47,258 nucleotides of DNA, from contig CAJMDF010000013.1 of assembly GCA_905212085.1 (NCBI GenBank), forward strand, positions 1 to 47,258, given 5' to 3'. Positions 32,721 through 41,377 of the stretch are shown here, one piece after another (the first letter of the stretch is position 1; each line of letters begins with the position of its first letter). Below the pieces are notes generated by a model. The model was not told the origin of the DNA, ran no database searches, and saw only the letters and a list, made by a program, of their open reading frames with translations. The position numbers were made by a program, and so were the translations under genes. The stretch comes from an uncultured Clostridium sp. (GTDB taxonomy: Bacteria > Cyanobacteriota > Vampirovibrionia > Gastranaerophilales > Gastranaerophilaceae).

Positions 32721-33440
32721 TTAATTTATTACACCATAGCCGGTCTTTACAATATTTTCACCGTTGGCATTTTGAGTAACTGCAATTTCGCGTCCTCCAT
32801 AATAATATAGACCACGATTTTTAACAGTATTAGAAATCGGATCAGTATATGTACGTCTTGCAAATTCGCCTGTTAATTTAGAACCGTTAGAAAACTGATA
32901 ATTAAAAGTATTTATTATTCTATCAGTATAACCGCTTGATAAATTTACATTTTTTGTTGCATCATAATATGGTAATCCGTTTTTATATCTGGCAATTCTT
33001 TCACTTGTAAAAAATCCCGGTGAATTTATATAACGATGTGAAGCCCCTATAATTGAATTGTTTTCATCTAAACGATATATGGAAAATTCATTCCGAACTC
33101 CAGGATTAAAGAAGGTATCATATTGTGAAAAACCTTTTTTATAATTAACATTTGCTTTATTTACATGTGTCGTAATACCGGTTTCATAATTTTTTGCAAC
33201 TATTGTATGACCAACTTCGATATTCGGATTATAGTGTACAGTATTATCTTTTTTAAATTCTGACTTTGTGATAGATTTATACAATTTTCCTTCTTTATAA
33301 GAAGATGTCACAGTTGTTCCGTTTTTGGAAGTTTTTCTAAAGACTTCAATTCCGTTTTTAGACTTCCCTAAAAATTTTCCTTTACCAGATGTGCGTGAAA
33401 ATAAATTCACGAGTTTAGAACCAATTTTACCAATCCCCAT
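32721..33440 (-). CDS. Hypothetical protein, Gly/Asn/Tyr-rich
   Basis: A 239-residue protein without signal peptide. The N-terminus is basic (MGIGKIGSKLVNLFSRTSGKGK). The rest is a series of short beta-like repeats, each around a YKNG, KNGT, ENNS or SNGS turn followed by aromatic strands (YKEGKLYKSITKSEF, YKNGLPYYDATKN, YQFSNGSKLTGEFARR, RGLYYYGGREIAV). This pattern recalls MORN- or YD-like repeats, but no family is certain. A surface or secreted role is possible. GGGAAA stands before the start. Confidence 0.7.
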   Translation of the reverse strand: MGIGKIGSKLVNLFSRTSGKGKFLGKSKNGIEVFRKTSKNGTTVTSSYKEGKLYKSITKSEFKKDNTVHYNPNIEVGHTIVAKNYETGITTHVNKANVNYKKGFSQYDTFFNPGVRNEFSIYRLDENNSIIGASHRYINSPGFFTSERIARYKNGLPYYDATKNVNLSSGYTDRIINTFNYQFSNGSKLTGEFARRTYTDPISNTVKNRGLYYYGGREIAVTQNANGENIVKTGYGVIN

Positions 33441-33572
33441 GTATTTTTCCCTTTCAATATTAAAAATAAAAATTTCTTTATACTTACATAAAAAATTTTC
33501 ACTGCAAAAAATTGCTAATATTATTAAAAAAAATTCACATAATAAAAATGTGTTTATTGTAAAATATTAAAT

Positions 33573-34082
33573 ATGAAAAGCAATATTGTATTAATTGGCA
33601 TGATGGGAAGCGGAAAAACTACTGTGGGAGCAGAATTAAGTAAAACTCTCACCGATTTTCAATATGTTGATATTGATGCAGAAATTGAAAAAAGCACTCA
33701 AAAAAAGATTTCAGAAATCTTTTTAAAACATGGTGAACCTTTTTTCAGAATGCTTGAAAGCGAAAAAATAAGAAAATTTTGCAAAGAAAAAAATATGATA
33801 ATTTCAGCAGGCGGAGGCGCTTTTGAAAACGAAGATAATAGAAAATTAATGCTTGATAGTGCAAATGTAATTTACTTAAAGGCCACCCCTGAAGAAATTT
33901 ATACAAGAATTAAAAATGAAACTCATAGACCTCTTTTAAAAAAAAATTTTTCTATTGAAAAAATTGCAAGTATTATTGAAATGCGTAAAAAAAATTACGA
34001 AAAAGCAAATATAATAATTGACACAAATGGAAAAACTCCATATGATATTGTAAAAGAAATTCTCGGAGCATTAAATGGTTGA
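33573..34082 (+). CDS. aroK: Shikimate kinase
   Basis: A 169-residue kinase that phosphorylates shikimate at O3 in aromatic amino acid synthesis. P-loop GMMGSGKTT (8-16), substrate residues in DIDAEIE, the FFRMLE segment and SAGGGAF, and the lid HRPLL are visible. It overlaps aroB by 8 nt (ATG of aroB inside its end), the common aroKB arrangement. No ribosome site is clear; TAAAAT lies 7 nt before the ATG. Confidence 0.95.
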   Translation: MKSNIVLIGMMGSGKTTVGAELSKTLTDFQYVDIDAEIEKSTQKKISEIFLKHGEPFFRMLESEKIRKFCKEKNMIISAGGGAFENEDNRKLMLDSANVIYLKATPEEIYTRIKNETHRPLLKKNFSIEKIASIIEMRKKNYEKANIIIDTNGKTPYDIVKEILGALNG

Positions 34083-35151
34083 TTTATCGGTAAAAATTAA
34101 ACAAGAAGAAAATAGTTATCCGATTATAATTAAAAATGAAAATATCACAGATTTGACAGAAAAAATTTTATCTTATATAAAAGATAAAAAATATCTTGTT
34201 ATAATTTCTGAAAAAGTTGAAAAAATTTACGGAAAAAAACTCAATATCCCTAAAGAAAATAAATTTATCCTAAAAGACGGGGAAAAAGAAAAGAATTTTA
34301 AAAACTACCAAAAAATAATTAACTGTGCTCTCAAAAAGAAATTAACCCGTAAAGATGCAATTATCGCAATAGGCGGAGGAGTAGTCGGTGATTTAGCTGG
34401 ATTTGTCGCTTCAACTTACATGAGAGGAATTGATTTTATTCAAGTTCCTACAACTTTGCTTGCATGCGTTGACAGCTCAGTAGGTGGAAAAGTTGCAATT
34501 GACACAGATTTTGGAAAAAATCTTGTAGGTGCATTTTATCAGCCTAAAATAGTTTTTATTAACCCAAAATTTTTGAAAACTCTTGATGACAGGCAATTCA
34601 AAACAGGATTAGGAGAGGTTGTAAAATATTCTTTCATAGAAAAAAGCTGCAAATGCGAAGAAGAATTAAACCTTACAAATTTATTATCTGAAAAATCGCA
34701 AGAAATACTAAGCCGCAATGAAAAAACATTATCAAGACTTATTGAAATCTGCGTAAAACTCAAAATTTCCGTTGTCGAAAAAGATGAAAAAGAAAACGGG
34801 CTAAGAAGAATTCTAAACTTCGGTCACACATATGGTCATGCAATTGAAAAAATTACTAAATATAAAAAATTCACACATGGTGAAGCAATAGTTGAAGGAA
34901 TGAAATTTGCTTTTAATCTCGCAGTAAAAAGAAATCTTATTGATAAAAATTACAAATATTTAGCAGAAGATGTAATGAAAAAATACAACTTTAAAAAAAT
35001 ACCAAAATTTGACCTTAGTAAAATGATTGAATTAATGCAAATGGATAAAAAAGCGACATCAAAAAGTATTGTATTCATCTTGCCAACAGATTATTCGACA
35101 GTAGAAGCATTTGATTTTTTACCTGATGAACTAATTAAAGTATTAAATTAA
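34075..35151 (+). CDS. aroB: 3-dehydroquinate synthase
   Basis: A 358-residue NAD- and zinc-dependent enzyme that cyclises DAHP to 3-dehydroquinate. AIGGGVVGDLAGFVASTYMRG, VPTTLLACVDSSVGGK, the metal-binding GLGEVVKYSFIE and LNFGHTYGHAIEK, and the late His in FTHGEAIVEGM are typical. Translation is coupled to aroK. The 3' end overlaps the convergent gene at 35148 by 4 nt. Confidence 0.97.
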   Translation: MVDLSVKIKQEENSYPIIIKNENITDLTEKILSYIKDKKYLVIISEKVEKIYGKKLNIPKENKFILKDGEKEKNFKNYQKIINCALKKKLTRKDAIIAIGGGVVGDLAGFVASTYMRGIDFIQVPTTLLACVDSSVGGKVAIDTDFGKNLVGAFYQPKIVFINPKFLKTLDDRQFKTGLGEVVKYSFIEKSCKCEEELNLTNLLSEKSQEILSRNEKTLSRLIEICVKLKISVVEKDEKENGLRRILNFGHTYGHAIEKITKYKKFTHGEAIVEGMKFAFNLAVKRNLIDKNYKYLAEDVMKKYNFKKIPKFDLSKMIELMQMDKKATSKSIVFILPTDYSTVEAFDFLPDELIKVLN

Positions 35152-35570
35152 GGTTTTTTGCTTTTAAACAGCCCTGTAAATTTATTCCAACCTTTTTTGA
35201 AGAAGTCTGCAACCTTATCAAGTTTTAATGTTTGAGGTAATTTTTTTATTGCAGGCAATATTTTTGATTTAAATTTATAACCGCCAAACACCAGTGCACC
35301 TGCTGCAACTAGTCCAAATACCCATTTTTTCCAAGACGGATTTGCGACAATATCTCTTTTATCTGGTTTTTCGTGGAGAAATTCATCAACATCAGGCTCT
35401 CTAAGGTATGGAATTTTAGGATTTGATGCAGGTCCTGCATAAGGTGATGGAATAACAGACGGAGAACCTACATATCTTGGCTTTTGCCCTGTTATATATG
35501 ATGGTGCATCATAATCTAATACACCGTTTTGTGCTAACATATCCAAATTCGTTGCCCAATTATAAGTCAT
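35148..35570 (-). CDS. Hypothetical protein with one membrane-like segment
   Basis: A 140-residue protein: a polar, Pro/Ser/Tyr-rich N-terminal 70 residues (TYNWATNLDMLAQNG, PSPYAGPASNPKIPYLREP), one hydrophobic segment (WVFGLVAAGALVFGGYKF), and a basic helical tail (LPAIKKLPQTLKLDKVADFFKKGWNKFTGLFKSKKP). I chose ATG 35570, preceded by AAGGGAA; the frame opens at 35618 but that part overlaps the divergent region. No family is recognised. Confidence 0.68.
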   Translation of the reverse strand: MTYNWATNLDMLAQNGVLDYDAPSYITGQKPRYVGSPSVIPSPYAGPASNPKIPYLREPDVDEFLHEKPDKRDIVANPSWKKWVFGLVAAGALVFGGYKFKSKILPAIKKLPQTLKLDKVADFFKKGWNKFTGLFKSKKP

Positions 35571-35623
35571 AACTATTCCCTTTTTTTCTACACATGTATA
35601 TAAAATATTTTTTTTCACACAAA

Positions 35624-35652
35624 TTGCTTTTTAGATGTTTATTTGTTAAATT
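35624..35652 (+). promoter_or_regulatory. Promoter of GT-C-like gene, predicted leaderless
   Basis: TTGCTT (35624-35629), 17 nt and TAAATT (35647-35652) end 7 nt before the ATG at 35660, which lacks a ribosome site. Confidence 0.5.
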
Positions 35653-35659
35653 TTGTAAT

Positions 35660-37291
35660 ATGAAAGAGATTATAAATAATAATAAGTATCTTATTTTTCT
35701 ATGGATACTAACAATTTTGGGATTATTAATTTTTTGCGGACATTATTCAGGAATATTAATAGATTTCGGGCGTGAAGTGTATTATCCTGAACAAATTTTA
35801 CAAGGGAAAATATTATATAAAGATTTATTCAACATATACGGACCATTGTCTTATCAGATTAATGCATTGTTATACAAGGTTATAGGTGCTAAATTAGGGA
35901 CATTGTATTTAAGCGGTTGTGTATGTTCAATTTTGGCAGTAAGCGGAGTTTATCTTATTGCTAAAAAATTTTTTGGAGAATTTTTAAGCTTCTGTATAGG
36001 ATTTCTCACAATATCAATAGGAATTACAACTACAAGCATTTTTAATTATCATTTTCCTTATTCTTGGTCTGTTTTATACGGGCTTATAAGTTTTTTATAT
36101 TCGTTATATTTTCTTTTAAATTTCAATGATGACAAAAAATCTCTAAATCTTGTAATTAGTTCATTCCTTGCAGGTATTTGCATTACAAATAAATATGACT
36201 TTTTATTATACGGATTTGTTATTTTATTTTTCATCATCAAAAATAAGAATTGGAAAGCATTTTTATCATTTATTTCTGTTCCCATATTAAGTTTTGGAAT
36301 TTTGTTCATTCAAGGATTATCAGTAAATGATTTGATAAATTCTCTTAAAATTACAAATGCAATGGCGAAAAGCAAGACTTTGACATACTTTTACCAAAAC
36401 AGCGGAATATATTTCCACCCAAAAGCATTGTTAGCTGATTTAATAAGCTTTTTAAAATGTGCAATCCCATTTGGTGCAATATTATACGGTGCATTGATTT
36501 TTAATAAAAAAAATAAAATTCTATCAATATCTGTATCTATTTTAGGGTACGCAGGATATTTATGGTTCTTCACCGAAAATGTAAAAACTGCATTTGGATT
36601 TCTACCGCTTTGTCTTTTAATCATTGCAATTACAATGTATAAAAAATTTGATACAAAACTATTGATACTTATACTTTCTACATTAGCAGTAAGTGCTAAA
36701 GTTTTTTGGGTACTGCTTTTATACAGTTATGGAAATTATTATTTCCCTATTTTATTAATTGCAATTTTTGCTTTGATTTTCAAAGTTCTACCTGAAAAAC
36801 TTGAAAAAACAGTAGGAATTTATTTAATTATAGCAACAATATTATATCTTTTTACAAACTTCTATATGCTCACTTTTGCAAACAACAAAGTTTCAACTCC
36901 TAAAGGCACAATTTACACAGTAAAAGATTTGGCTCAAAGTACAAATGAACTAAATGATTTTATTAATAAAACAACAAAACCGACAGATAAAATTGTTATT
37001 TTCCCTGAAGGAATGACAGTAAACTTTATTACTCAAAGAAAATCAGATGATTTTTATAATTCACTTTTACCTCTTTATACGGAAAGTATTGGCGAAGACA
37101 GAATCATCAATCATTACAAGGAAAATATGCCTGAATACATTATTTTTAACAACTTGAATATGAAAGATTACTATTTTCAATACATTTGTAATGATTATGC
37201 ACTGGATTTTTGCGGATTTGTTCAGGAAAATTACAAACCGGTCACAGTGATTGATAACGGATTTAGATATATGATTTTTAAACACAAATAA
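35660..37291 (+). CDS. GT-C-like polytopic membrane glycosyltransferase
   Basis: A 543-residue membrane protein with about eleven hydrophobic segments and a soluble C-terminal domain of about 120 residues. The first luminal loop reads LIDFGREVYYPEQILQGKILYKDLFNIYGPLSY, matching the D-x-GR...G-x-x-LY-D...GP pattern of the GT39/ArnT-type GT-C transferases that use polyprenyl-phosphate sugars. The acidic residues in that loop are the likely catalytic ones. Start ATG 35660 replaces a longer frame from 35594 that has no similarity. Targets may be lipid A or surface glycan. It stands alone and reads toward metG. Confidence 0.72.
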   Translation: MKEIINNNKYLIFLWILTILGLLIFCGHYSGILIDFGREVYYPEQILQGKILYKDLFNIYGPLSYQINALLYKVIGAKLGTLYLSGCVCSILAVSGVYLIAKKFFGEFLSFCIGFLTISIGITTTSIFNYHFPYSWSVLYGLISFLYSLYFLLNFNDDKKSLNLVISSFLAGICITNKYDFLLYGFVILFFIIKNKNWKAFLSFISVPILSFGILFIQGLSVNDLINSLKITNAMAKSKTLTYFYQNSGIYFHPKALLADLISFLKCAIPFGAILYGALIFNKKNKILSISVSILGYAGYLWFFTENVKTAFGFLPLCLLIIAITMYKKFDTKLLILILSTLAVSAKVFWVLLLYSYGNYYFPILLIAIFALIFKVLPEKLEKTVGIYLIIATILYLFTNFYMLTFANNKVSTPKGTIYTVKDLAQSTNELNDFINKTTKPTDKIVIFPEGMTVNFITQRKSDDFYNSLLPLYTESIGEDRIINHYKENMPEYIIFNNLNMKDYYFQYICNDYALDFCGFVQENYKPVTVIDNGFRYMIFKHK

Positions 37292-37329
37292 TGTTTATGC
37301 TAAAATTAAACTTATAAGTGAGGTAAAAA

Positions 37330-38892
37330 ATGGAAAAGTTTTATTTAACAACTGCAATAGATTACGTAAACGGTGCACCACATATCGGACACGCTTATGA
37401 AAAAATTCTAACTGATATAATCGCAAGACATTACACTCAACGTTGTGATGATGTATACTTCCTTACAGGAACTGACGAACACGGGATTAAAATTCAAAAA
37501 ACTGCCGCAGCAAAAGGGATTACACCAAAACAATTGTGCGACGAAAATTCTCAAAAATTTAAAGATGCTTGGAAAGCTCTTGATATTGATTATACAAAAT
37601 TCATAAGAACAACAGATGAAGATCACGAAAAAGTTGTTCAACACATTTTTGATAAATTATTAAAACAAGGCGATATATATAAAAATTCATATGAAGGTCT
37701 ATACTGCTCAGGTTGCGAATGCTTCTTAAATCCGAAAGATCTGACAGAAGACGGTCTTTGTCCTGATCACCTTAAAAAACCTGAAGTTGTTAAGGAAGAA
37801 AACTATTTCTTTAAATTAACAAAATACAAAGATGCAATAATCAAACATATAAAAGATCACCCTGATTTTATCGTTCCTGAATTCAGAGCTAATGAAGTAA
37901 TTAATCAATTAGAAGACATTCAGGATATTTCAGTATCCCGTGCAAAATCAAATGTTGAATGGGGTATTGATGTATTAGGTGATGATGAACAATCTATTTA
38001 TGTATGGATTGACGCACTTTCTAACTACATCACAGCATTAGGATATGATACTGAAAATCCGTCAGAAAACTTCAAAAAATACTGGCCTGCAGATGTTCAT
38101 GTAATCGGAAAAGATATTTTGAAATTCCACAGCATTTACTGGCCTGCATTTTTACTCGCGCTGGATTTACCGTTGCCAAAACATATTTTTGCTCACGGAT
38201 GGATTACAATTGACGAATCTAAGATGTCTAAATCATTAGGTAATGTAATTTCTCCGACATCAGTTCTTGAAAGCTTCAAGCTAGAACATCCTGACGCTTT
38301 CAGATATTATATGGCAACATCTGCACCTTGCGGACGTGACGGAAATTATTCTGATGATGATTTTAAAGAAAAAGTAAATGCACACCTTGCAAACAGTATG
38401 GGAAATCTTTTAAACAGAACACTATCAATGTTAGTAAAATATTTTGACGGTGAAGTTAAACCTGAATTTAAAGGAGAAAATCCTTTAGCTAAAAAAGCTC
38501 TAGGTACAATTCAAATCGTTAAAAATCATTTTGATAATTTTGAAATAGCAGAAGCAGGACTTGAAATCACATCATTAGTTGATGCTACAAACAAATATGT
38601 TCAAGATAATGCACCTTGGACATTAGCAAAAGAAGAAAAAATGACAGAATGCGGACAAGTTCTTGTAAATGTACTTGATATTATGTGTATTATTGCATCA
38701 TTAATTTATCCGTATTGCCCAAATATTGCTTCAAGTATGTCTAAACAATTATCTTTTGATTTAAAAACAAAATTAGACAATTTGACAGCTGATAGTATCA
38801 AATGTGGAAAACTAATCTCTAAAGAAGATATAAAACCTGTATTTTTAAGATTAGATTCTGAATTAGCAGACAAATCAGCTAAAAAACAATAA
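37330..38892 (+). CDS. metG: Methionyl-tRNA synthetase
   Basis: A 520-residue class I synthetase. HIGH box PHIGH (17-21), the connective-peptide zinc site CSGCEC..CPDH, HVIGKDILKFHSIYWPA, and KMSKS box DESKMSKSLGN are all present, followed by the anticodon-binding helical domain (NRTLSM, NAPWTL). It lacks the C-terminal tRNA-binding (EMAP-like) domain of longer forms. GTGAGG stands before the ATG. It ends next to a nested palindromic repeat that probably stops transcription. Confidence 0.97.
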   Translation: MEKFYLTTAIDYVNGAPHIGHAYEKILTDIIARHYTQRCDDVYFLTGTDEHGIKIQKTAAAKGITPKQLCDENSQKFKDAWKALDIDYTKFIRTTDEDHEKVVQHIFDKLLKQGDIYKNSYEGLYCSGCECFLNPKDLTEDGLCPDHLKKPEVVKEENYFFKLTKYKDAIIKHIKDHPDFIVPEFRANEVINQLEDIQDISVSRAKSNVEWGIDVLGDDEQSIYVWIDALSNYITALGYDTENPSENFKKYWPADVHVIGKDILKFHSIYWPAFLLALDLPLPKHIFAHGWITIDESKMSKSLGNVISPTSVLESFKLEHPDAFRYYMATSAPCGRDGNYSDDDFKEKVNAHLANSMGNLLNRTLSMLVKYFDGEVKPEFKGENPLAKKALGTIQIVKNHFDNFEIAEAGLEITSLVDATNKYVQDNAPWTLAKEEKMTECGQVLVNVLDIMCIIASLIYPYCPNIASSMSKQLSFDLKTKLDNLTADSIKCGKLISKEDIKPVFLRLDSELADKSAKKQ

Positions 38893-38900
38893 TTGAAAAA

Positions 38901-38999
38901 GAAATAACACAATTTTCTGTCATGCTGAATTTATTTCAGCATCTATAAGGTAGATCCTGAAACAAGTTCAGGATGACTTTATAAACATTGTGTTATTTC
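38901..38999. repeat. Nested palindromic REP-like element between convergent genes
   Basis: The outer arms GAAATAACACAAT (38901-38913) and ATTGTGTTATTTC (38987-38999) are perfect inverse copies. Inside them, two 26-nt hairpin units (38919-38944 and 38952-38977) are inverted copies at 22 of 26 positions. The whole can fold into a long stem-loop and probably ends transcription of both metG and the gene at 39012. A related half-unit is at 20840-20866. Confidence 0.75.
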
Positions 39000-39011
39000 T
39001 TATTTATTATA

Positions 39012-39410
39012 CTATTCATCCTGTTGTTGTTTAATCATGCCTGACGTTGCCGCATACATTGCTGCTGAAATTTCTGAAGTTGATGTAAACGGTCCGTAGG
39101 TTTTAATAAATTGTGCTACATCAAATGTATTCAAATAATTTTGCAATGCAGCAGCAGATTTATCTGTCAAGTTAGTTGTAAACAAAATATTTTTCAAATA
39201 ATTTGTAGCTTTTTCCTCAACATCGTCTTCATCATATTCAGATGATGAGAATTGTGTCGTATCTTTTTCTTCAGCTTCTTTTGTTGATACTCCGTATTCT
39301 TTTGATTCTTCGGTTGCTTTTTCTTCTTGTTCTTCTTGTAATTCGTCTTCTTCTTCAACAGAAGCTGCAGCTGATGTGTAAGCTTTTGATGACACTCCTG
39401 AAATTTCCAT
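39012..39410 (-). CDS. Acidic hypothetical protein (paralogue of 39508 gene)
   Basis: A 132-residue protein. Residues 1-70 are very Glu/Ser-rich (EEEDELQEEQEEKATEE) and probably disordered. The C-terminal 60 residues are helical with LQNYLNTFDVAQFIKTYGPFTS and end SGMIK. This segment matches KLDKYLENFDVKKFMKKNPNMTS of the next gene, so they share a C-terminal domain. There is no signal peptide. A TTTGTAACAT element lies 84 bp before the start. The function is unknown. Confidence 0.7.
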   Translation of the reverse strand: MEISGVSSKAYTSAAASVEEEDELQEEQEEKATEESKEYGVSTKEAEEKDTTQFSSSEYDEDDVEEKATNYLKNILFTTNLTDKSAAALQNYLNTFDVAQFIKTYGPFTSTSEISAAMYAATSGMIKQQQDE

Positions 39411-39507
39411 AATACCTATCCTTTCTGTAAAACTACTCTTTTACATAATGGTATATCGGACACTTATTTTTAAATCTTTAAAAATTTTAAGACATGTTAC
39501 AAAAAAA

Positions 39508-39876
39508 CTATTTTACCAAACCTTCAGTTTCGTTAAACATAACCATATAAAAATCAGGACTTGTCATATTGGGATTTTTTTTCATGAATTTTTTTACATC
39601 GAAATTTTCTAAATATTTATCAAGTTTTTTTTGAACTTTTTCATTATCTTCATGTTCTGACTTTAATTTTGCAATATACTGTCTTGTCATTGCAAGCACT
39701 TCATCTTCAGTCAAAATCGGTTGTCCGCCGATTAAGACTTCATCAGGCTCATCTTCGTCAATATATTTTTTTAATTCTTCTTTAGGATCTTCTTTTTGAC
39801 GTCTGCCATTACTATCTGATGATGTAGAAGAAGATATTGCTCGATTTCCAAATGGGTTATTCACATTATTAAACAT
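39508..39876 (-). CDS. Hypothetical protein (paralogue of 39012 gene)
   Basis: A 122-residue protein: an Asn/Ser-rich N-terminus (MFNNVNNPFGNRAISSSTSSDSN), an acidic middle (DEDEPDEVLIGGQP), then a helical C-terminal domain with YIAKLKSEHE and KYLENFDVKKFMKKNPNMTS. The shared YL-x2-FDV-x2-F-x-K pattern ties it to the neighbouring gene downstream on the same strand, 97 bp away. No signal peptide or known family. Confidence 0.7.
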   Translation of the reverse strand: MFNNVNNPFGNRAISSSTSSDSNGRRQKEDPKEELKKYIDEDEPDEVLIGGQPILTEDEVLAMTRQYIAKLKSEHEDNEKVQKKLDKYLENFDVKKFMKKNPNMTSPDFYMVMFNETEGLVK

Positions 39877-40015
39877 ATTTCCAAGACCTTATATTGTTAA
39901 GTGACACAGAAATTTTATTCTTCTTGTATTACGTCAAATAACAATTAATTCTTTAATAATATCATATATTTGAATGACATATAAAACATAAAAATTAAAT
40001 ATTTATTTAATAAGA

Positions 40016-40025
40016 TTTGTTACAT
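40016..40025. promoter_or_regulatory. TTTGTTACAT element
   Basis: A copy of the decamer TTTGTWACAT, 82 bp before the ATG at 40107 and 140 bp before the divergent start at 39876. Other copies lie at 12260-12269, 23052-23061, 39494-39503 and 46370-46379. Confidence 0.5.
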
Positions 40026-40106
40026 TTGTAATAGAATTTATTGTTTTTATTTTTGTTTTTCTATAATATTTTTCATATATTTTTACTAATTACATGGGGG
40101 TTAATA

Positions 40107-40532
40107 ATGATCACACCTATTAGCTATTCAACACATAATACAAATCAACAATTTACATCAAATGTAAAAATTTTAAGAAAAGACTCTCTTCATGAATACT
40201 ATGATAGTATTTTTGAAAATAAAAATTTTATAGATTTTGTTGATTCATTGAAAAAAAATAAAAGAACAACAGAAACAGTTACAATTGTACCAAGTAAACG
40301 AGAATATCCTGATATTGGATTTCTTACACCGACTGTAGAGATGTTTATTGAAGACTCAAGATTACCAAATGAAATGGAATACAACTATGTTATCATGACT
40401 AATGGCAAAAGCGGTTATTATGATTATCGTCCAAATGAATTAAAACAGACTTATGAAAAAACAAAAAATAAATTAATAAATAAATTAAGAGCATTTAGAA
40501 GAATTAATAAAAAAAATTCAAAATCAACTTAA
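40107..40532 (+). CDS. Hypothetical protein with MITPI N-terminal signature
   Basis: A 141-residue basic protein. The N-terminus MITPISYSTHNTNQQFTSN resembles MKINPIIQNIQTYKTPNFQG of the putative ADP-ribosyltransferase at 6432 (shared PI, then an aromatic after Gln or Asn). The body has VTIVPSKREYPDIGFLTPTVEMFIED and ends in a Lys/Arg-rich helix. I chose ATG 40107 because GGGGG stands 7 nt upstream; the frame opens at 40041 but that part is just AT-rich. A TTTGTTACAT element lies 82 bp before it. No family is recognised. Confidence 0.7.
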   Translation: MITPISYSTHNTNQQFTSNVKILRKDSLHEYYDSIFENKNFIDFVDSLKKNKRTTETVTIVPSKREYPDIGFLTPTVEMFIEDSRLPNEMEYNYVIMTNGKSGYYDYRPNELKQTYEKTKNKLINKLRAFRRINKKNSKST

Positions 40533-40534
40533 AA

Positions 40535-41377
40535 TTACAATGAATTATAATAATCTTTTAAAAGTTTACAATCGTCTTCAATATTAGGACTTTCACACAC
40601 AAGTGCACCTTTTACATTGAATTCTTTCATTACTTTTATCAAGTCTTTATAATTCATATCAGATTCTTCTAAATTCAAATGCTGTCTTTCACCTTTAGCA
40701 GTGTATTCAATACCTGCAAGATGCCCGTGAAAGTTATCAAGAGCATATTGTCCTAATTCATTTCCCATTTTTTCCAAAACTCTTGAAAATTCATCGTAAG
40801 TATTATATTCACCGGCTGATCTTGCGTGAAGGTGTGAAAAATCAATACAAGGAAGAACTTGTTCGAATTCTTTTGATAGTCTTATAATCTCGTCTTCATC
40901 ACCCCATTGAGTTGCTTTACCGGTTGTTTCAGGACGAACCCAAACTTTTATTTTTTCTCGTTCCAAAACATCAATTATTCGTTTCGTCTGAGTTTTTACA
41001 CGATTATAGACAGTTTCTTTGTCAGCACCCATATAAAAAGCAGCGTGATAAGTTATACTAAAAGCTCCTGCTTGAGATGCTACAGATGCTGTATCTATTA
41101 TTCTTTGCACACTTGCATCAATCTTTTCTTCTTCTTTGGAATTAAGATTAATATAAAAAGGTCCATGAGCTGTTACGACAAAATCCTTAGACTGCTCTTT
41201 GACAAATTTTCTATGTTCATCGTTCATTCTAACACCATGGACAAATTCAAGTTCCATACCGTCTAAATTCATTTCTTTCAAAACATCAAAAGCTGAGATA
41301 TAACTGCCTTTTCCTGTTCTCAAAGGCATTCCGGCTGTTATAAAATTTAATTTATCAAAGTTAAATAAGTTTTGCAA
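40535..41377 (-). CDS. Endonuclease IV-like TIM-barrel protein
   Basis: A 280-residue protein of the AP-endonuclease family 2 / xylose-isomerase-like barrel. VVTAHGPFYINL, AFSITYHAAFY, VWVRPETTGK, PCIDFSHLHAR, DNFHGHLAGIEY and GALVCESPN line up with the His/Glu/Asp metal ligands of endonuclease IV (Nfo), which cuts abasic DNA. It is somewhat distant from the classical enzyme, so the DNA-repair role is likely but not sure. It overlaps crcB by 17 nt and is the third gene of a tight operon. Confidence 0.8.
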   Translation of the reverse strand: MQNLFNFDKLNFITAGMPLRTGKGSYISAFDVLKEMNLDGMELEFVHGVRMNDEHRKFVKEQSKDFVVTAHGPFYINLNSKEEEKIDASVQRIIDTASVASQAGAFSITYHAAFYMGADKETVYNRVKTQTKRIIDVLEREKIKVWVRPETTGKATQWGDEDEIIRLSKEFEQVLPCIDFSHLHARSAGEYNTYDEFSRVLEKMGNELGQYALDNFHGHLAGIEYTAKGERQHLNLEESDMNYKDLIKVMKEFNVKGALVCESPNIEDDCKLLKDYYNSL

